This document shows positions 31,016 to 40,264 of a DNA stretch of 64,000 nt, piece after piece. Each line of letters starts with the position of its first letter. Positions within the stretch are counted from its first letter, which is position 1. This stretch comes from CAZUWH01 sp964624075 (GTDB lineage Bacteria; Pseudomonadota; Alphaproteobacteria; Rhodospirillales; Rhodospirillaceae): positions 1 to 64,000 of the forward strand of contig CAZUWH010000001.1 of NCBI GenBank assembly GCA_964624075.1, given 5' to 3'. Below the pieces are notes generated by a model. It saw nothing but the letters and a program-made list of their open reading frames with translations, ran no database searches and was not told the DNA's origin. The position numbers were made by a program, and so were the translations under genes.

Positions 31016-32287
31016 TCACCCGCAACCGGCAGGCCGCCCGGGGGAAGACCCGATATCGTCGACGTAAACAATAAAAACCCTCTCCCTTGGGGCGGGCGAC
31101 CGTATGCACACAAGCCTGTCTTGGCGGGGTGGGGGAATCGCTGTTTTCAGGCATACCCCCTCCCCCTTGAAGGAGGGGGTCCGGATGTCTCCGCCCTCTC
31201 CTGGCTCGTCAGCAACCACGCGGTTGCGACCCCCCGCCTTGGCCTGATAGAGGCAGGCATCGGCGCGAGCCATGAGAATATCCAGGGATGTGTCATCGGG
31301 TCTCATCCGGGTCACGCCGACGCTGACCGTGAACGAAAAGAACGCCGTCCCGGCTGGAATCATCAGGGCAGCGACGTGATGCCGCAGACGTCCGGCCAGG
31401 GTCACAGCACCCTCTATAGTGGTAGATGGGAGCAGGATGGCGAATTCCTCCCCCCCCCACCGGCCAAGCAGATCGTTGCACCGCAGGACATTACGGCAGG
31501 CTGTGGCAAACCGGCGCAAGGCCTCATCCCCGGCAGCATGTCCCCACGTATCGTTGATGCGCTTGAAATGATCGATATCGAGCATCAACAGGGCAAGCGG
31601 CTGATGGTAACGGTGCGCCCGTGCCACTTCCTGTTCGGTCCGTTCCAGAAGCCGGCGCCGGTTAGCCACCCCGGTCAAGGGGTCGGTTGAGGCCAGATAC
31701 TGCAACCCGGCCTCTTTGCCGCGGCTGCGGGTGAATTCCATCAGATTGACCGCCAGGCCGCCAATGCTGCCGTCCTCGGTCAGGTAGACGGGCACAGTGT
31801 CGATAACCGTGCGCAGGAAACGCGTGCCGGAATCGTTCAAGGGCCGGGAGGGCTCTTCCATCTGATAGGCCCCGACCACCAGGGTCTTGGGCGCGACCGG
31901 TACGGTCAGTCGTTGCCAGGTCCGCATGGTACCATGGAATTCGGCCGTGTAGTTGCGCCATACTGCCCGTTTGGTCCGCTGCACATAACTGTATTCGAAT
32001 TCAAGAATTTGACGATGGTCTGGTGGCAGAACGGCGAAGGGCACGTGCTCGATGGTCTGATTGGACAGATCAACGCGGAAGGCTTCAATAAAGGTGCGAC
32101 CGTAATGAATGTAGGTATAGAGATTCTCCTCTATATCAACTAAAAGTATATTGTCGACGAAGGCAGCAAAGGATGACAGAATATTGCAGGTTGCCGGCGT
32201 ATCGTTCTTGTCTGCCGTGAAGGCCTGCCAGCAGTCATGGAAAGCCACGAGGGATGGATGCATCACGGTCCGGATCATGTCTTCCAT
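31016..32287 (-). CDS. Diguanylate cyclase with N-terminal PAS-like domain
   Basis: Makes cyclic di-GMP. The N-terminal ~190 residues form a PAS-like sensory region (LEFEYSYVQRTKRAVWRNYTAEFHG). The GGDEF domain starts at STDPLTGVANRRRL and has the active-site RWGGEEF, with the inhibitory RxxD site (RCND) five residues before it, so both catalysis and product inhibition look preserved. The frame runs on for about 58 residues beyond the GGDEF fold (after NRVVADEP) through sequence that resembles an intergenic repeat block. The start follows GGGGAG. No transmembrane segment is seen, so it is cytoplasmic. Confidence 0.92.
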   Translation of the reverse strand: MEDMIRTVMHPSLVAFHDCWQAFTADKNDTPATCNILSSFAAFVDNILLVDIEENLYTYIHYGRTFIEAFRVDLSNQTIEHVPFAVLPPDHRQILEFEYSYVQRTKRAVWRNYTAEFHGTMRTWQRLTVPVAPKTLVVGAYQMEEPSRPLNDSGTRFLRTVIDTVPVYLTEDGSIGGLAVNLMEFTRSRGKEAGLQYLASTDPLTGVANRRRLLERTEQEVARAHRYHQPLALLMLDIDHFKRINDTWGHAAGDEALRRFATACRNVLRCNDLLGRWGGEEFAILLPSTTIEGAVTLAGRLRHHVAALMIPAGTAFFSFTVSVGVTRMRPDDTSLDILMARADACLYQAKAGGRNRVVADEPGEGGDIRTPSFKGEGVCLKTAIPPPRQDRLVCIRSPAPRERVFIVYVDDIGSSPGRPAGCG

Positions 32288-32413
32288 GTCTCTCTCCCCG
32301 GCTGCGGTTCCAGTGAGTGGGGACGCGTTTCATGCCCGAACGGACCAGTCAAGGCAAGAGCACATATCGAATCAGGGGTCAGAAATTCAGGTTTCCAGAC
32401 CCCAGCCTGGCAA

Positions 32414-33047
32414 TCAGAAGTGCTCTTCCCTGGCGGCCAGGGCCGCGACATGATGCAATCCCTGCAGGGCTGTTCTGAAATGCTCTTTCTCCTGCATCGC
32501 CTGATATAGATCATATAGACGGGGCGCGAGAACACTGGAGCCCCTGAGACGAGGAACAGGCGTCTCTCGGCCAGGTGGGGGCAGACGGTGCGGAGGGGGG
32601 AAAATAGCCCGAACCGCCATAGGCAAGGATGTACTGCAAGCTAAGTGGCCCATGACTGACTGACAGGGCCGGTGTTTCCAGATCTAGAAAGGCATTGCTG
32701 TGGCTGATCTTGAACTCCGGTCCCCAGTCCACATAAGCATAGCCTTCATCATAAGGAACATTACGGGTCGGATCGCTGGTGACGAGAATCAGCCGTTCCT
32801 CCATCAAGGGTTCGACCACCAGGCCAGCCCGGTTGTGGGGTGAGTACAAGACGGCGATATCCAGGAATCCCTCGCTGAGCTGGCGCATGAGTCCGTCCGA
32901 CAGGCCAATCTCCGATCGAATCGCTAGATCAGGCCTAGCCTGGCGCATCCACGGCAGCCACCTGTTTCCTCTATAGAGAGAAACGTCCGCGCAATCTCGA
33001 TGTCCATGGGTGGTTATGACCAACCCTGGCAAGGGCAAGAAAAGCAT
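32414..33047 (-). pseudogene. Broken LysR-type regulator, DNA-binding domain missing
   Basis: The remaining frame is the effector-binding domain of a LysR protein (LAIRSEIGLSDGLMRQLSEGFLDIAVLYSP, VEPLMEERLILVTSDP, LDLETPALSVSHGPLSLQYILAYGGSGYFP). The helix-turn-helix half is absent. After GYFP a change in a C-run (about 32594-32599) shifts the frame; the true continuation (FSRPVYMIY, then FRTALQGLHHVAALAAREEHF) appears in two other frames. It is non-functional. Confidence 0.85.
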
Positions 33048-33245
33048 TGTTAGTCAACAAAAGGGGGAAGATTACCTTGAAAAAGCTACGAATGGCTTTA
33101 TCAATGAGGGGTAAAAAACCAGCCTCCCGTGCGTATCTGCCACGCTTTCTTCTTAAACTCTGCCACTGCCTTTCTCTTCCGTCAACACCTCTCTATGGGA
33201 TCAGCGGCGCAATCGGGCGAAGGAAGATCGTCCGTTTTATATGTC

Positions 33246-33406
33246 GTCATTCCCGTGCAAGCCTGTCCCCGCGCAGGCGGGGGCTGGAATCCAGGACGCC
33301 GACAAGGCATGGGCAAAGCAATGGAAATGCCTCACCCCTCCCCAGGTGGGCTCTCCCATGGACCCCTGTCCCCGCCTGTGCGGGGACAGGCTTGCGCGGG
33401 GGTGAC
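33246..33406. repeat. Palindromic interspersed repeat, family B, copy 3
   Basis: Starts GTCATTCCCGTGCAAGC and ends GCTTGCGCGGGGGTGAC. It is longer than the copy at 16040 (161 versus 92 bp), with an internal GGCAGGTGTG-like spacer and further GTCCCCGC hairpins. No coding capacity. Confidence 0.8.
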
Positions 33407-33581
33407 CCCGCCTTGTCTATGAGTATACTCTTCCGTCTGCTTACCCAGACGGGACTGCTGGGGCAACTGGTTGAAGGAACATGATCCTTCATCAGGGAGA
33501 GCAACCGGATACGAAAAAGGGACAGGAGACGTTCCCCTTGTCTCTTGTTTTGACTGGTTGTGACTACTTATACCAACAAGC

Positions 33582-33593
33582 GTCACGCGTGAC
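33582..33593. promoter_or_regulatory. Palindrome GTCACGCGTGAC
   Basis: A perfect 12-bp palindrome sitting 20 bases before the family A element. A related palindrome, GTGTCAC-GA-GTGACAC, is at 51830-51845. The shared GTCAC half-site suggests one regulator, but no target gene is clear. Confidence 0.35.
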
Positions 33594-33612
33594 ACAAGTA
33601 TTATCAAGTATT

Positions 33613-33685
33613 ATACGGAGTCCGGAAGTTTTCCGGACTCCGAGNNNNNNNNNNNNNNNNNNNNNNNNNNNNTCCGGAAACCGTA
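33613..33685. repeat. MITE-like element, family A, copy 2, with a gap
   Basis: Begins ATACGGAGTCCGGAAG and ends TCCGGAAACCGTAT, as does the copy at 22432-22545. The first half contains a hairpin, GGAGTCCGGAAG/TTCCGGACTCCG. Positions 33645-33672 are N, so the true length is not known. Flanks are TATT and TATC, consistent with a short AT target. Confidence 0.75.
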
Positions 33686-33897
33686 TTATCTATGACCGGC
33701 CGACAGGCCGGGGCCATGCGATCCTCCCACCGTTCTGGCCCTGGAGGGCCCTGGAATGCCTGGATCAGCTACACGTGTGGATATATGAACTGATATTGCG
33801 AATATCTTCATGGATCTCATTGGCTTCGGGCATGGCATTCTTGAGCGGTATCGTTTATGGAAGAAACGTGGTGTAACCATTTCAGAGTCTTGAAACC

Positions 33898-35493
33898 ATG
33901 ACCAGAAGCATGACCACTCGTCCTCGTCCCCTTGTCTTGTGCATTCTGGATGGCTGGGGCCATCGGCCGGAGACGGCTGACAATGCCATTGCCCTGGGTC
34001 ATACGCCCAACTGGGATCGTCTGCTGGCGACCAGCCCGCACACCCTGATCGAAACATCCGGTCTGGACGTCGGATTGCCTGGCGGCCAGATGGGCAATTC
34101 CGAGGTAGGGCACATGAATCTGGGGGCCGGCCGGGTGGTGACGCAGGATCTGCCGCGCGTCGCCGCCGCCGTTGTCAACGGCTCGCTTGCCGCCAGTCCG
34201 GCCTTGACCCGATTCATCGACATCTTGAGAGAAAACGGTGGTATGGCGCATCTCATGGGTCTTGTGTCGCCTGGCGGGGTCCATTCCCACCAGGATCACA
34301 TGGCGGCCCTGGCACGGATCATCGCGATGGCGGGCGTGCCGGTCATCGTGCATGCGTTTCTGGATGGCCGTGACACGCCGCCTGCTTCAGGCAAGGGATT
34401 CACGGCGCGGTTTCTGGATGACATCAAGGATTTGCCGTCCGTCCGTATCGGTGTCGTCAGCGGTCGCTATTATGCCATGGATCGTGACAAACGTTGGGAT
34501 CGGGTCGAGAAGGCGTTCGAGGCGATCGTCAACGGCCGGGGTCTTTCAGCGTCAGACCCCCTGACGGCCATCCAGAATTCCTATGACGACGGCAAGACCG
34601 ATGAATTCGTGCTGCCTGTCGCCGTGGCTGGTTATCAGGGCATGCGGGACGGTGACGGCGTGTTGATGGCTAACTTTCGGGCCGACCGCGCCCGCGAGAT
34701 TCTGTCCGCCCTCGCCGATCCCGCTTTCAGCGGCTTTGCGCGCACGCGGGTGCCGGTCCTGTCCGCCCGGCTTGGCATGACCGAATATTCGAAGGAACTG
34801 AGCGCGTTCTATCCGGCCTTGTTTCCGCCCCAGAACCTTGCCAATATCATAGGTGAACTGATTTCGGCAACGGGCATGACCCAGCTTCGCATTGCCGAGA
34901 CCGAGAAGTACGCCCATGTGACCTTCTTTTTCAACGGTGGCGAGGAGCGGGTCTATCCGGGAGAGGAGCGGATTCTGATCCCCAGCTCCAAGGTCGCGAC
35001 CTATGACTTGCAACCGGAAATGTCAGCGCCCCAGGTCACGGACAGTCTCGTGGAGGCGATCGAATCGGATCAGTTTGATGTGATCATCTGCAATTACGCC
35101 AACGGCGATATGGTCGGACATACTGGCATTCTGCTGGCCGCCATCAAGGCCACCGAGGCCGTGGATGTGGCTCTTGGCCGGGTGGAGGCGGCAGTGCGGG
35201 AAAAAGGCGGGGCTCTGCTCATCACTGCTGATCATGGGAACTGTGAAATGATGCGCGACCCCGCTACCGGTGAACCGCATACCGCCCATACCGTTGGCAA
35301 GGTGCCGGCAATTCTGGTCAATGTGCCAGGCGTTGCGCATATGGCGGAAGGCCGTTTGGCTGATATCGCCCCGACCATCCTCGCGTTGCTTGGCATGCCG
35401 AAGCCGGCGGAGATGACGGGGCAGTCGCTCCTTACCACGGCAGTCGTGGAAGACGTGCCTGCCACCAGGCGGGAGCGCCGTGCTACAGCGTGA
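33898..35493 (+). CDS. gpmI: 2,3-bisphosphoglycerate-independent phosphoglycerate mutase
   Basis: Interconverts 3- and 2-phosphoglycerate in glycolysis and gluconeogenesis with two Mn ions. VLCILDGWGHRPE holds the first metal Asp, GGQMGNSEVGHMNLGAGR carries the nucleophile Ser, DGRDTPPASG and FRADRAREI line the substrate, and CNYANGDMVGHTG and LITADHGNCE supply the other metal ligands. Full length (531 residues). The first ATG and one four codons later are both possible. It is followed by envC with a 14-base overlap, then ctpA: the alphaproteobacterial gpmI-envC-ctpA order. Confidence 0.97.
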   Translation: MTRSMTTRPRPLVLCILDGWGHRPETADNAIALGHTPNWDRLLATSPHTLIETSGLDVGLPGGQMGNSEVGHMNLGAGRVVTQDLPRVAAAVVNGSLAASPALTRFIDILRENGGMAHLMGLVSPGGVHSHQDHMAALARIIAMAGVPVIVHAFLDGRDTPPASGKGFTARFLDDIKDLPSVRIGVVSGRYYAMDRDKRWDRVEKAFEAIVNGRGLSASDPLTAIQNSYDDGKTDEFVLPVAVAGYQGMRDGDGVLMANFRADRAREILSALADPAFSGFARTRVPVLSARLGMTEYSKELSAFYPALFPPQNLANIIGELISATGMTQLRIAETEKYAHVTFFFNGGEERVYPGEERILIPSSKVATYDLQPEMSAPQVTDSLVEAIESDQFDVIICNYANGDMVGHTGILLAAIKATEAVDVALGRVEAAVREKGGALLITADHGNCEMMRDPATGEPHTAHTVGKVPAILVNVPGVAHMAEGRLADIAPTILALLGMPKPAEMTGQSLLTTAVVEDVPATRRERRATA

Positions 35494-36958
35494 CCGTCAC
35501 CACGCGCCAGTGGCTGCCCGAACCGGGGGGATGGCGATCCTGGTGCTGGTGGGGGTGTTGCTCCCCCCCGGGGGGGCCGTACCGGTGCCGCTACCCGAGT
35601 CGCGTCCGGAAATGCCGGCGGAACGGTTGCAGCTTCTGGAAAAGACCTTGGAAGAACGTCAGAATGAACATGAAAAGTTGCAGCGCCAGGTGCAGACCCT
35701 GTCCGATGAATTGACCAGCGTGAAATCTAGTCTGGTCAAGGCTGCAGCCGCCGTGCAGGGACAGGAGGAGATCCTGACCCAGCTTGAGCAACAACTGGCC
35801 TCGTTGGAACAACGGCAGGGGGAACTGCGGGAGACCCTGAATCGACGGGGCGCGCAGAAGATCAAGGTCCTGATGGTCTTGCAACGACTGGCATGGCGGC
35901 CAGTGGAGGCCCTGATCGTCCAGCCGATGACCCCGACGGCAACCGTGCGCAGTGCCATCCTTCTGCGGGCGACGATGCCACAAATTCTGGCCTCGGCAGA
36001 GGAGATCAAGACCGAAATAGCCGTCCTTGGGACGCTGCAGGGCACGATCTCGACCAAGCGTGATCGCATCGCTCGTCTCGCGCGCGAGCTGGGCAGCCAG
36101 CAGTACCATTTGCGCACCCTCTTCGAACGCAAGATCGCCCTGCAACATCGGGCCGAGGATCGAAGTCGTGACATTGCCCGCCGCGTTCATGAAATCAGCC
36201 GTGAAGCGAGCGATCTGCGTGAGCTGATTGCTGGAATAGAAGAGGAACGCAAGCAGCGCCTGGCGGAGGAACGTAAGGCGGAAGAAGAGCACTGGCGACG
36301 GGAAGAGATACGCAAGGCCATGGCAATCGCGCGTCAGTCACGGCGGGCCGAGGAAGAGCGGGCGCGCGGGAAGACACAAGGACCGGCGACGGAGATGGCA
36401 GAGGGGAAAGGGGGGGGGCGTGGGTCCGCACCAGATGGAAAGGCAGACGGGAAGCCAGAAGAACCCGAAGAACAGGAAAAAGAATACCAGGCATACGGGG
36501 GAAAGGACGGAAAGGAGGGGGAGCCGTCTGCCGCTCACGCTGTCCCTTTGCGTTCATTCAGCGAGGCGCGTGGCCAGCTGCCGATGCCGGCACGCGGTCA
36601 GGTGACAACCGCCTACGGCCAGATCAATGACGTTGGTCTGGCCTCGAAAGGGATTACCATCCATGCCCGGGTAGACGCCCAGGTTATCGCACCTTATGAT
36701 GGTATTGTTGCCTTTTCCGGACCGTTCCGCGGCTATGGACGCCTCTTGATCATCGAGCACGGCGAAGGGTATCATACGGTCCTGGCCGGAATGACACGGA
36801 TCGATACCGAAGTGGGACAACACCTGCTCGCCGGTGAACCGGTTGGTGTCATTGAGAGTCCGGCAGAGCCAGTCTTGTATGTGGAACTGCGCCGCGAAGG
36901 TCAGCCTATCAATCCCTTGCCCTGGTTGGTGGCACAAAAAGGTAATACCCGAGGATGA
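35480..36958 (+). CDS. envC: Murein hydrolase activator EnvC (LytM-like)
   Basis: Activates division amidases at the septum. A short signal sequence (MAILVLVGVLLPPGGAVPVPL) is followed by a coiled coil of some 250 residues, a low-complexity charged linker (about residues 275-355), and a C-terminal LytM/M23 domain (MPARGQVTTAYGQ, APYDGIVAFSGPFRGYGRLLIIEHG). The zinc-binding HxxxD is degenerate (HARVD follows SKGITI), as expected for an activator without its own peptidase activity. The start codon is GTG at 35480, overlapping gpmI; the stop overlaps ctpA (ATGA). Confidence 0.92.
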   Translation: MLQRDRHHAPVAARTGGMAILVLVGVLLPPGGAVPVPLPESRPEMPAERLQLLEKTLEERQNEHEKLQRQVQTLSDELTSVKSSLVKAAAAVQGQEEILTQLEQQLASLEQRQGELRETLNRRGAQKIKVLMVLQRLAWRPVEALIVQPMTPTATVRSAILLRATMPQILASAEEIKTEIAVLGTLQGTISTKRDRIARLARELGSQQYHLRTLFERKIALQHRAEDRSRDIARRVHEISREASDLRELIAGIEEERKQRLAEERKAEEEHWRREEIRKAMAIARQSRRAEEERARGKTQGPATEMAEGKGGGRGSAPDGKADGKPEEPEEQEKEYQAYGGKDGKEGEPSAAHAVPLRSFSEARGQLPMPARGQVTTAYGQINDVGLASKGITIHARVDAQVIAPYDGIVAFSGPFRGYGRLLIIEHGEGYHTVLAGMTRIDTEVGQHLLAGEPVGVIESPAEPVLYVELRREGQPINPLPWLVAQKGNTRG

Positions 36959-38313
36959 AACGAACGGTCACTCTCGCGCTAGCCGTTATGCTGGCGCTGT
37001 CGCCCGGAATGGCTCCCATGGCTAGGGCCGCATCACCGGATGAAAAGGATACCTATCGTCTGCTCGATCTGTTTGGGGCGGCGTTTGAACGCGCGCGCCG
37101 TGATTATGTTGACGATATCGGCGACCAGCAGCTCATCGATAATGCTATCAATGGTATGCTGAGCGCACTCGATCCGCATTCCGGTTACCTGAACGCCAAA
37201 AACTACAAGGAGATGCAAGTCCAGACGAAAGGCGAATTCGGGGGGCTTGGGATTGAGGTCACGCTTGACAACGGCCTGGTCAAGGTGATCAGTCCGATCG
37301 ACGAAACACCCGCTTCCCGGGCCGGCATTCAGCCGGGTGACTACATCACCCACCTGGATGGAAAGGCGGTGATGGGCATAAGCCTGAGCGAAGCGGTGGA
37401 CAAGATGCGTGGTCCGCCCAATTCGGACATCCGTCTCATGATTCGACGTGGAGGAAGCGAATCCTTTGAGCTGACGCTGACCCGTGCCATCATCAAGATT
37501 CAGTCAGTCAGACACCGTGTGGAAGGGGGGGATATCGGCTATCTCCGGATCACCAGCTTTATCGACCGGACGGGGAACGGCCTGAACGAGGCCTTGCGCG
37601 CGATCAGGGACCAGACGCACGGCAAGCTCAAAGGGTACGTGCTGGATCTGCGCAACAATCCGGGTGGGCTTCTCGACCAGGCCATTGCGGTGGCCGATGC
37701 TTTCCTCGACCGGGGCGAAATCGTTTCCACCCGGTCGCGACGAACCGAAGACATCCAGCGCTACAATGCCCGCCAGGGTGACATAGCCGACAACCTGCCT
37801 CTTGTCGTGCTGATTAACGACGGTTCCGCTTCGGCGGCGGAAATCGTCGCCGGGGCCTTGCAGGATCACAGACGGGCCATTCTGGTCGGCACACGCTCCT
37901 TCGGCAAGGGCTCGGTGCAGACCATCATTCCCTTGCAGGGCAACGGCGCCATGCGGCTGACCACGGCCCGTTATTACACGCCATCGGGGCGTTCCATCCA
38001 GGCCGTTGGCATTGAACCAGACATCGTGGTCGAACAGGCTCGTCTGCAGGTGTCCAGCAGCGGACGGCCGCGCAGTGAAGCCGATCTGCGCCATGCTCTC
38101 AGCAATGACACATTGAAATCGGAACGGAGCCGGGATGAATCCTCTCCCGCTGGGCCCCCTGCTTCATCTGCCAGGGAACAACCGCGTAGCGATGGAAAAG
38201 GCAGGGAGGGAGAGGTCAGGTTCGGTTCTCCGGAAGACTACCAGTTGGCATGGGCCTTCGACTTGTTGCGGGGCCTGTCGCTCTACCGGGCGACCCATCT
38301 CGCAAACGAATAA
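36955..38313 (+). CDS. ctpA: S41-family C-terminal processing peptidase
   Basis: A periplasmic Ser-Lys protease with a signal peptide (LALAVMLALSPGMAPMARA). The PDZ domain begins GGLGIEVTLDNGLVKVISP. The catalytic serine is in INDGSASAAEIVAGAL and the lysine in GTRSFGKGSVQT. Length 452 is normal. The C-terminal 70 residues are low-complexity (SERSRDESSPAGPP). Targets in other bacteria include murein hydrolases and membrane proteins; its position after envC supports a wall-related role. Confidence 0.95.
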   Translation: MKRTVTLALAVMLALSPGMAPMARAASPDEKDTYRLLDLFGAAFERARRDYVDDIGDQQLIDNAINGMLSALDPHSGYLNAKNYKEMQVQTKGEFGGLGIEVTLDNGLVKVISPIDETPASRAGIQPGDYITHLDGKAVMGISLSEAVDKMRGPPNSDIRLMIRRGGSESFELTLTRAIIKIQSVRHRVEGGDIGYLRITSFIDRTGNGLNEALRAIRDQTHGKLKGYVLDLRNNPGGLLDQAIAVADAFLDRGEIVSTRSRRTEDIQRYNARQGDIADNLPLVVLINDGSASAAEIVAGALQDHRRAILVGTRSFGKGSVQTIIPLQGNGAMRLTTARYYTPSGRSIQAVGIEPDIVVEQARLQVSSSGRPRSEADLRHALSNDTLKSERSRDESSPAGPPASSAREQPRSDGKGREGEVRFGSPEDYQLAWAFDLLRGLSLYRATHLANE

Positions 38314-38372
38314 ACGGGATCAACTTCGTGCAGGCGCTGGCGTGTCCTTCAAATTGTCATTCCTGTCCCGCC

Positions 38373-39686
38373 ATGCGGACGACGACGAAGACGGATCTTC
38401 ACTATGCAGAGGAAGGTCCGGGCTTTTGGGCGCGACCGTTTAGAAAGGATGAGGATGAGGACGCGGAAGGGGGATTCGCGAAGGCGCGCGAAGACGACGA
38501 TGCCGTTGCGGACCAGAACGAGAAAAGGGGCCGGCACTGGCTGATGATCGGTGCGGGCCTGGGAATGGTCCTTCTGACCGGCGGGGGCGTTGGCTATTAC
38601 TGGAAGGGAGGGGAAGACTCGGAAAGCCTGGATCAGGACACCGGTTCTCCTTCCTCCTCCGCGTCCGTCTCGCGACCGTCTAACGCGATGGAGAGGAAGG
38701 GGGCATCATCGTTGTGGCGACTTTGCCCCTCCCGCCAACCGGCCGACCGAACGAGGACCGGGAGGGGGAGCAACATAACGCGAGCGAAAGCCAGGGGACG
38801 GGCGGTCAGAAAAAAAGCACTGCAGCGGCTGGAACGAAAGGGGAGGGGGTATCATCGCCGGCAGGCAGGGGCACTCCTGTCCCGCAAGAGCCACCTTTGC
38901 CGTGGCCGGAAAGCGAACCCACACCCCCGGCTTTTGATCGTTTACCAATCCCGCCGCCAGCGACAGCCCTGCAGATGGCGCCTGTTGCCGAGTTAACGGC
39001 CAGATCGGTTCATGGCCTCCTGCCGGTGGTTGCCTCTTCGGGTCAGACACCCCATAAGGCTTATGCCCGTCCGTTCACGAAGAACGAGAACATGCCGCGT
39101 GTTGCTATCATTGTCACTGACCTTGGGCTCCGGCAGGCCCAGACCGAAGCGGGATTGACCACATGCCGGCCGATATCACGCTGGCTTTCAGCGCTTGTGG
39201 TTTCAGCCTCAAGCATTGGGTGGAACGGGCGCGTGCCGCCTGCCACGAGATTCTGTTGACCCTGCCCATGGAAGGGCACGATTTCCCCTTGCAGGACCCG
39301 GGACCGCTTGGCCTGCTGACCTCCTTGTCCCGGGGCGACAACCGAAAGCGCCTGGAGGCCGTTCTGGCGCACGCCACCGGCTCTTGCTCTATACCGCCCC
39401 GCGGGCCAGAGGCCCAGGCCATAGTGGCCAGAGCGGTGGGGCCCGCTTCCTGGCCAGTGCCGAGACGTTCCGTGTCGATCTGGTGATCGATGAAAGGAAT
39501 TATGCCGGCTCCATCGATGCCCGTTTGCACCATCTGGTCATATTGGCCAAGGAACAGAAACGGGCGGTGGGCATGACCTCTGCCACGCCCCTGGCGCTTG
39601 AGCGCCTGAGTCTGTGGTGGGCTGGTATGAAAAAGAGGGGATCGCTCTTACCCCGATGTCGGTCATGGTGCTGCCTTGAGGAGTAG
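38373..39686 (+). pseudogene. Broken divergent polysaccharide deacetylase gene
   Basis: The N-terminus has an acidic cytoplasmic start and one membrane anchor (WLMIGAGLGMVLLTGGGVGYYW). After a first frameshift (near 38700) comes a Pro/Ser-rich linker, then VAIIVTDLGLRQAQTEAGL, and after further shifts ITLAFSACGFSLKHWVERARAA, EILLTLPMEGHDFPLQDPGP and a C-terminal RLHHLVILAKEQKRAVG. This order matches the divergent polysaccharide deacetylase family that sits between ctpA and rppH in many alphaproteobacteria. At least three frame changes are needed. Confidence 0.85.
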
Positions 39687-39757
39687 CTGAACACAAGGGG
39701 GAGAAGGACAGATCCTTCCCCGGAGGTGATGAGACGCTTTCTGTCCAGGAGATCGGC

Positions 39758-40261
39758 ATGACCGGACATGACGAAATACGTCCCTATCGGCTTGGGGTTG
39801 GCATTATCTTGGTCAACCGTCGGGGTGAGGTTTTTGTCGGCCAGCGGATCGACACCTCCCAGCCAGCCTGGCAGATGCCTCAGGGCGGTATCGAGGACGG
39901 AGAGGATCCGCGTGCCGCGGCCTTGCGGGAGCTGCGTGAGGAAGCGGGTACCGACAAGGCCGAAGTCGTTGCCGAAACGACTGAGTGGGTGACCTATGAT
40001 CTGCCGGCTGACGTGTCATGCACGGTATGGGGCGGGCGTTACCGTGGCCAGAAACAGAAGTGGTACGTGATGCGCTTTCTCGGGTGTGATGCCGATATCG
40101 CCGTCGCGGCCACGGAGTCTCCCGAGTTCTCGTCCTGGCGATGGATGGATCTCGACTCGGTGGTCGCCCACATCGTTGCCTTCAAGCGGGATCTTTACGT
40201 TCAGGTTATTGCCGAGTTGCGTGACGCTATCCGGGCTGCGGCTACCGGCTGGCAATGGTGA
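39758..40261 (+). CDS. rppH: RNA pyrophosphohydrolase
   Basis: Removes pyrophosphate from RNA 5' ends, starting mRNA decay. It is a 167-residue Nudix protein. The Nudix box GGIEDGEDPRAAALRELREE is complete and preceded by the conserved PAWQMPQ. The ATG at 39758 follows AGGAG by 6 bases. It keeps its place at the end of the gpmI-envC-ctpA-deacetylase series and is intact although the preceding gene is broken. Confidence 0.95.
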   Translation: MTGHDEIRPYRLGVGIILVNRRGEVFVGQRIDTSQPAWQMPQGGIEDGEDPRAAALRELREEAGTDKAEVVAETTEWVTYDLPADVSCTVWGGRYRGQKQKWYVMRFLGCDADIAVAATESPEFSSWRWMDLDSVVAHIVAFKRDLYVQVIAELRDAIRAAATGWQW

Positions 40262-40264
40262 ACC

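Larger units (their letters stand above)
33048..33897. other. Intergenic region with two repeat elements and an N run
   Basis: About 850 bases with no gene. It contains family B repeat 33246-33406, a palindrome at 33582-33593 and family A element 33613-33685 with 28 N inside. It appears to be a landing site for small repeats between the LysR remnant and gpmI. Confidence 0.7.
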
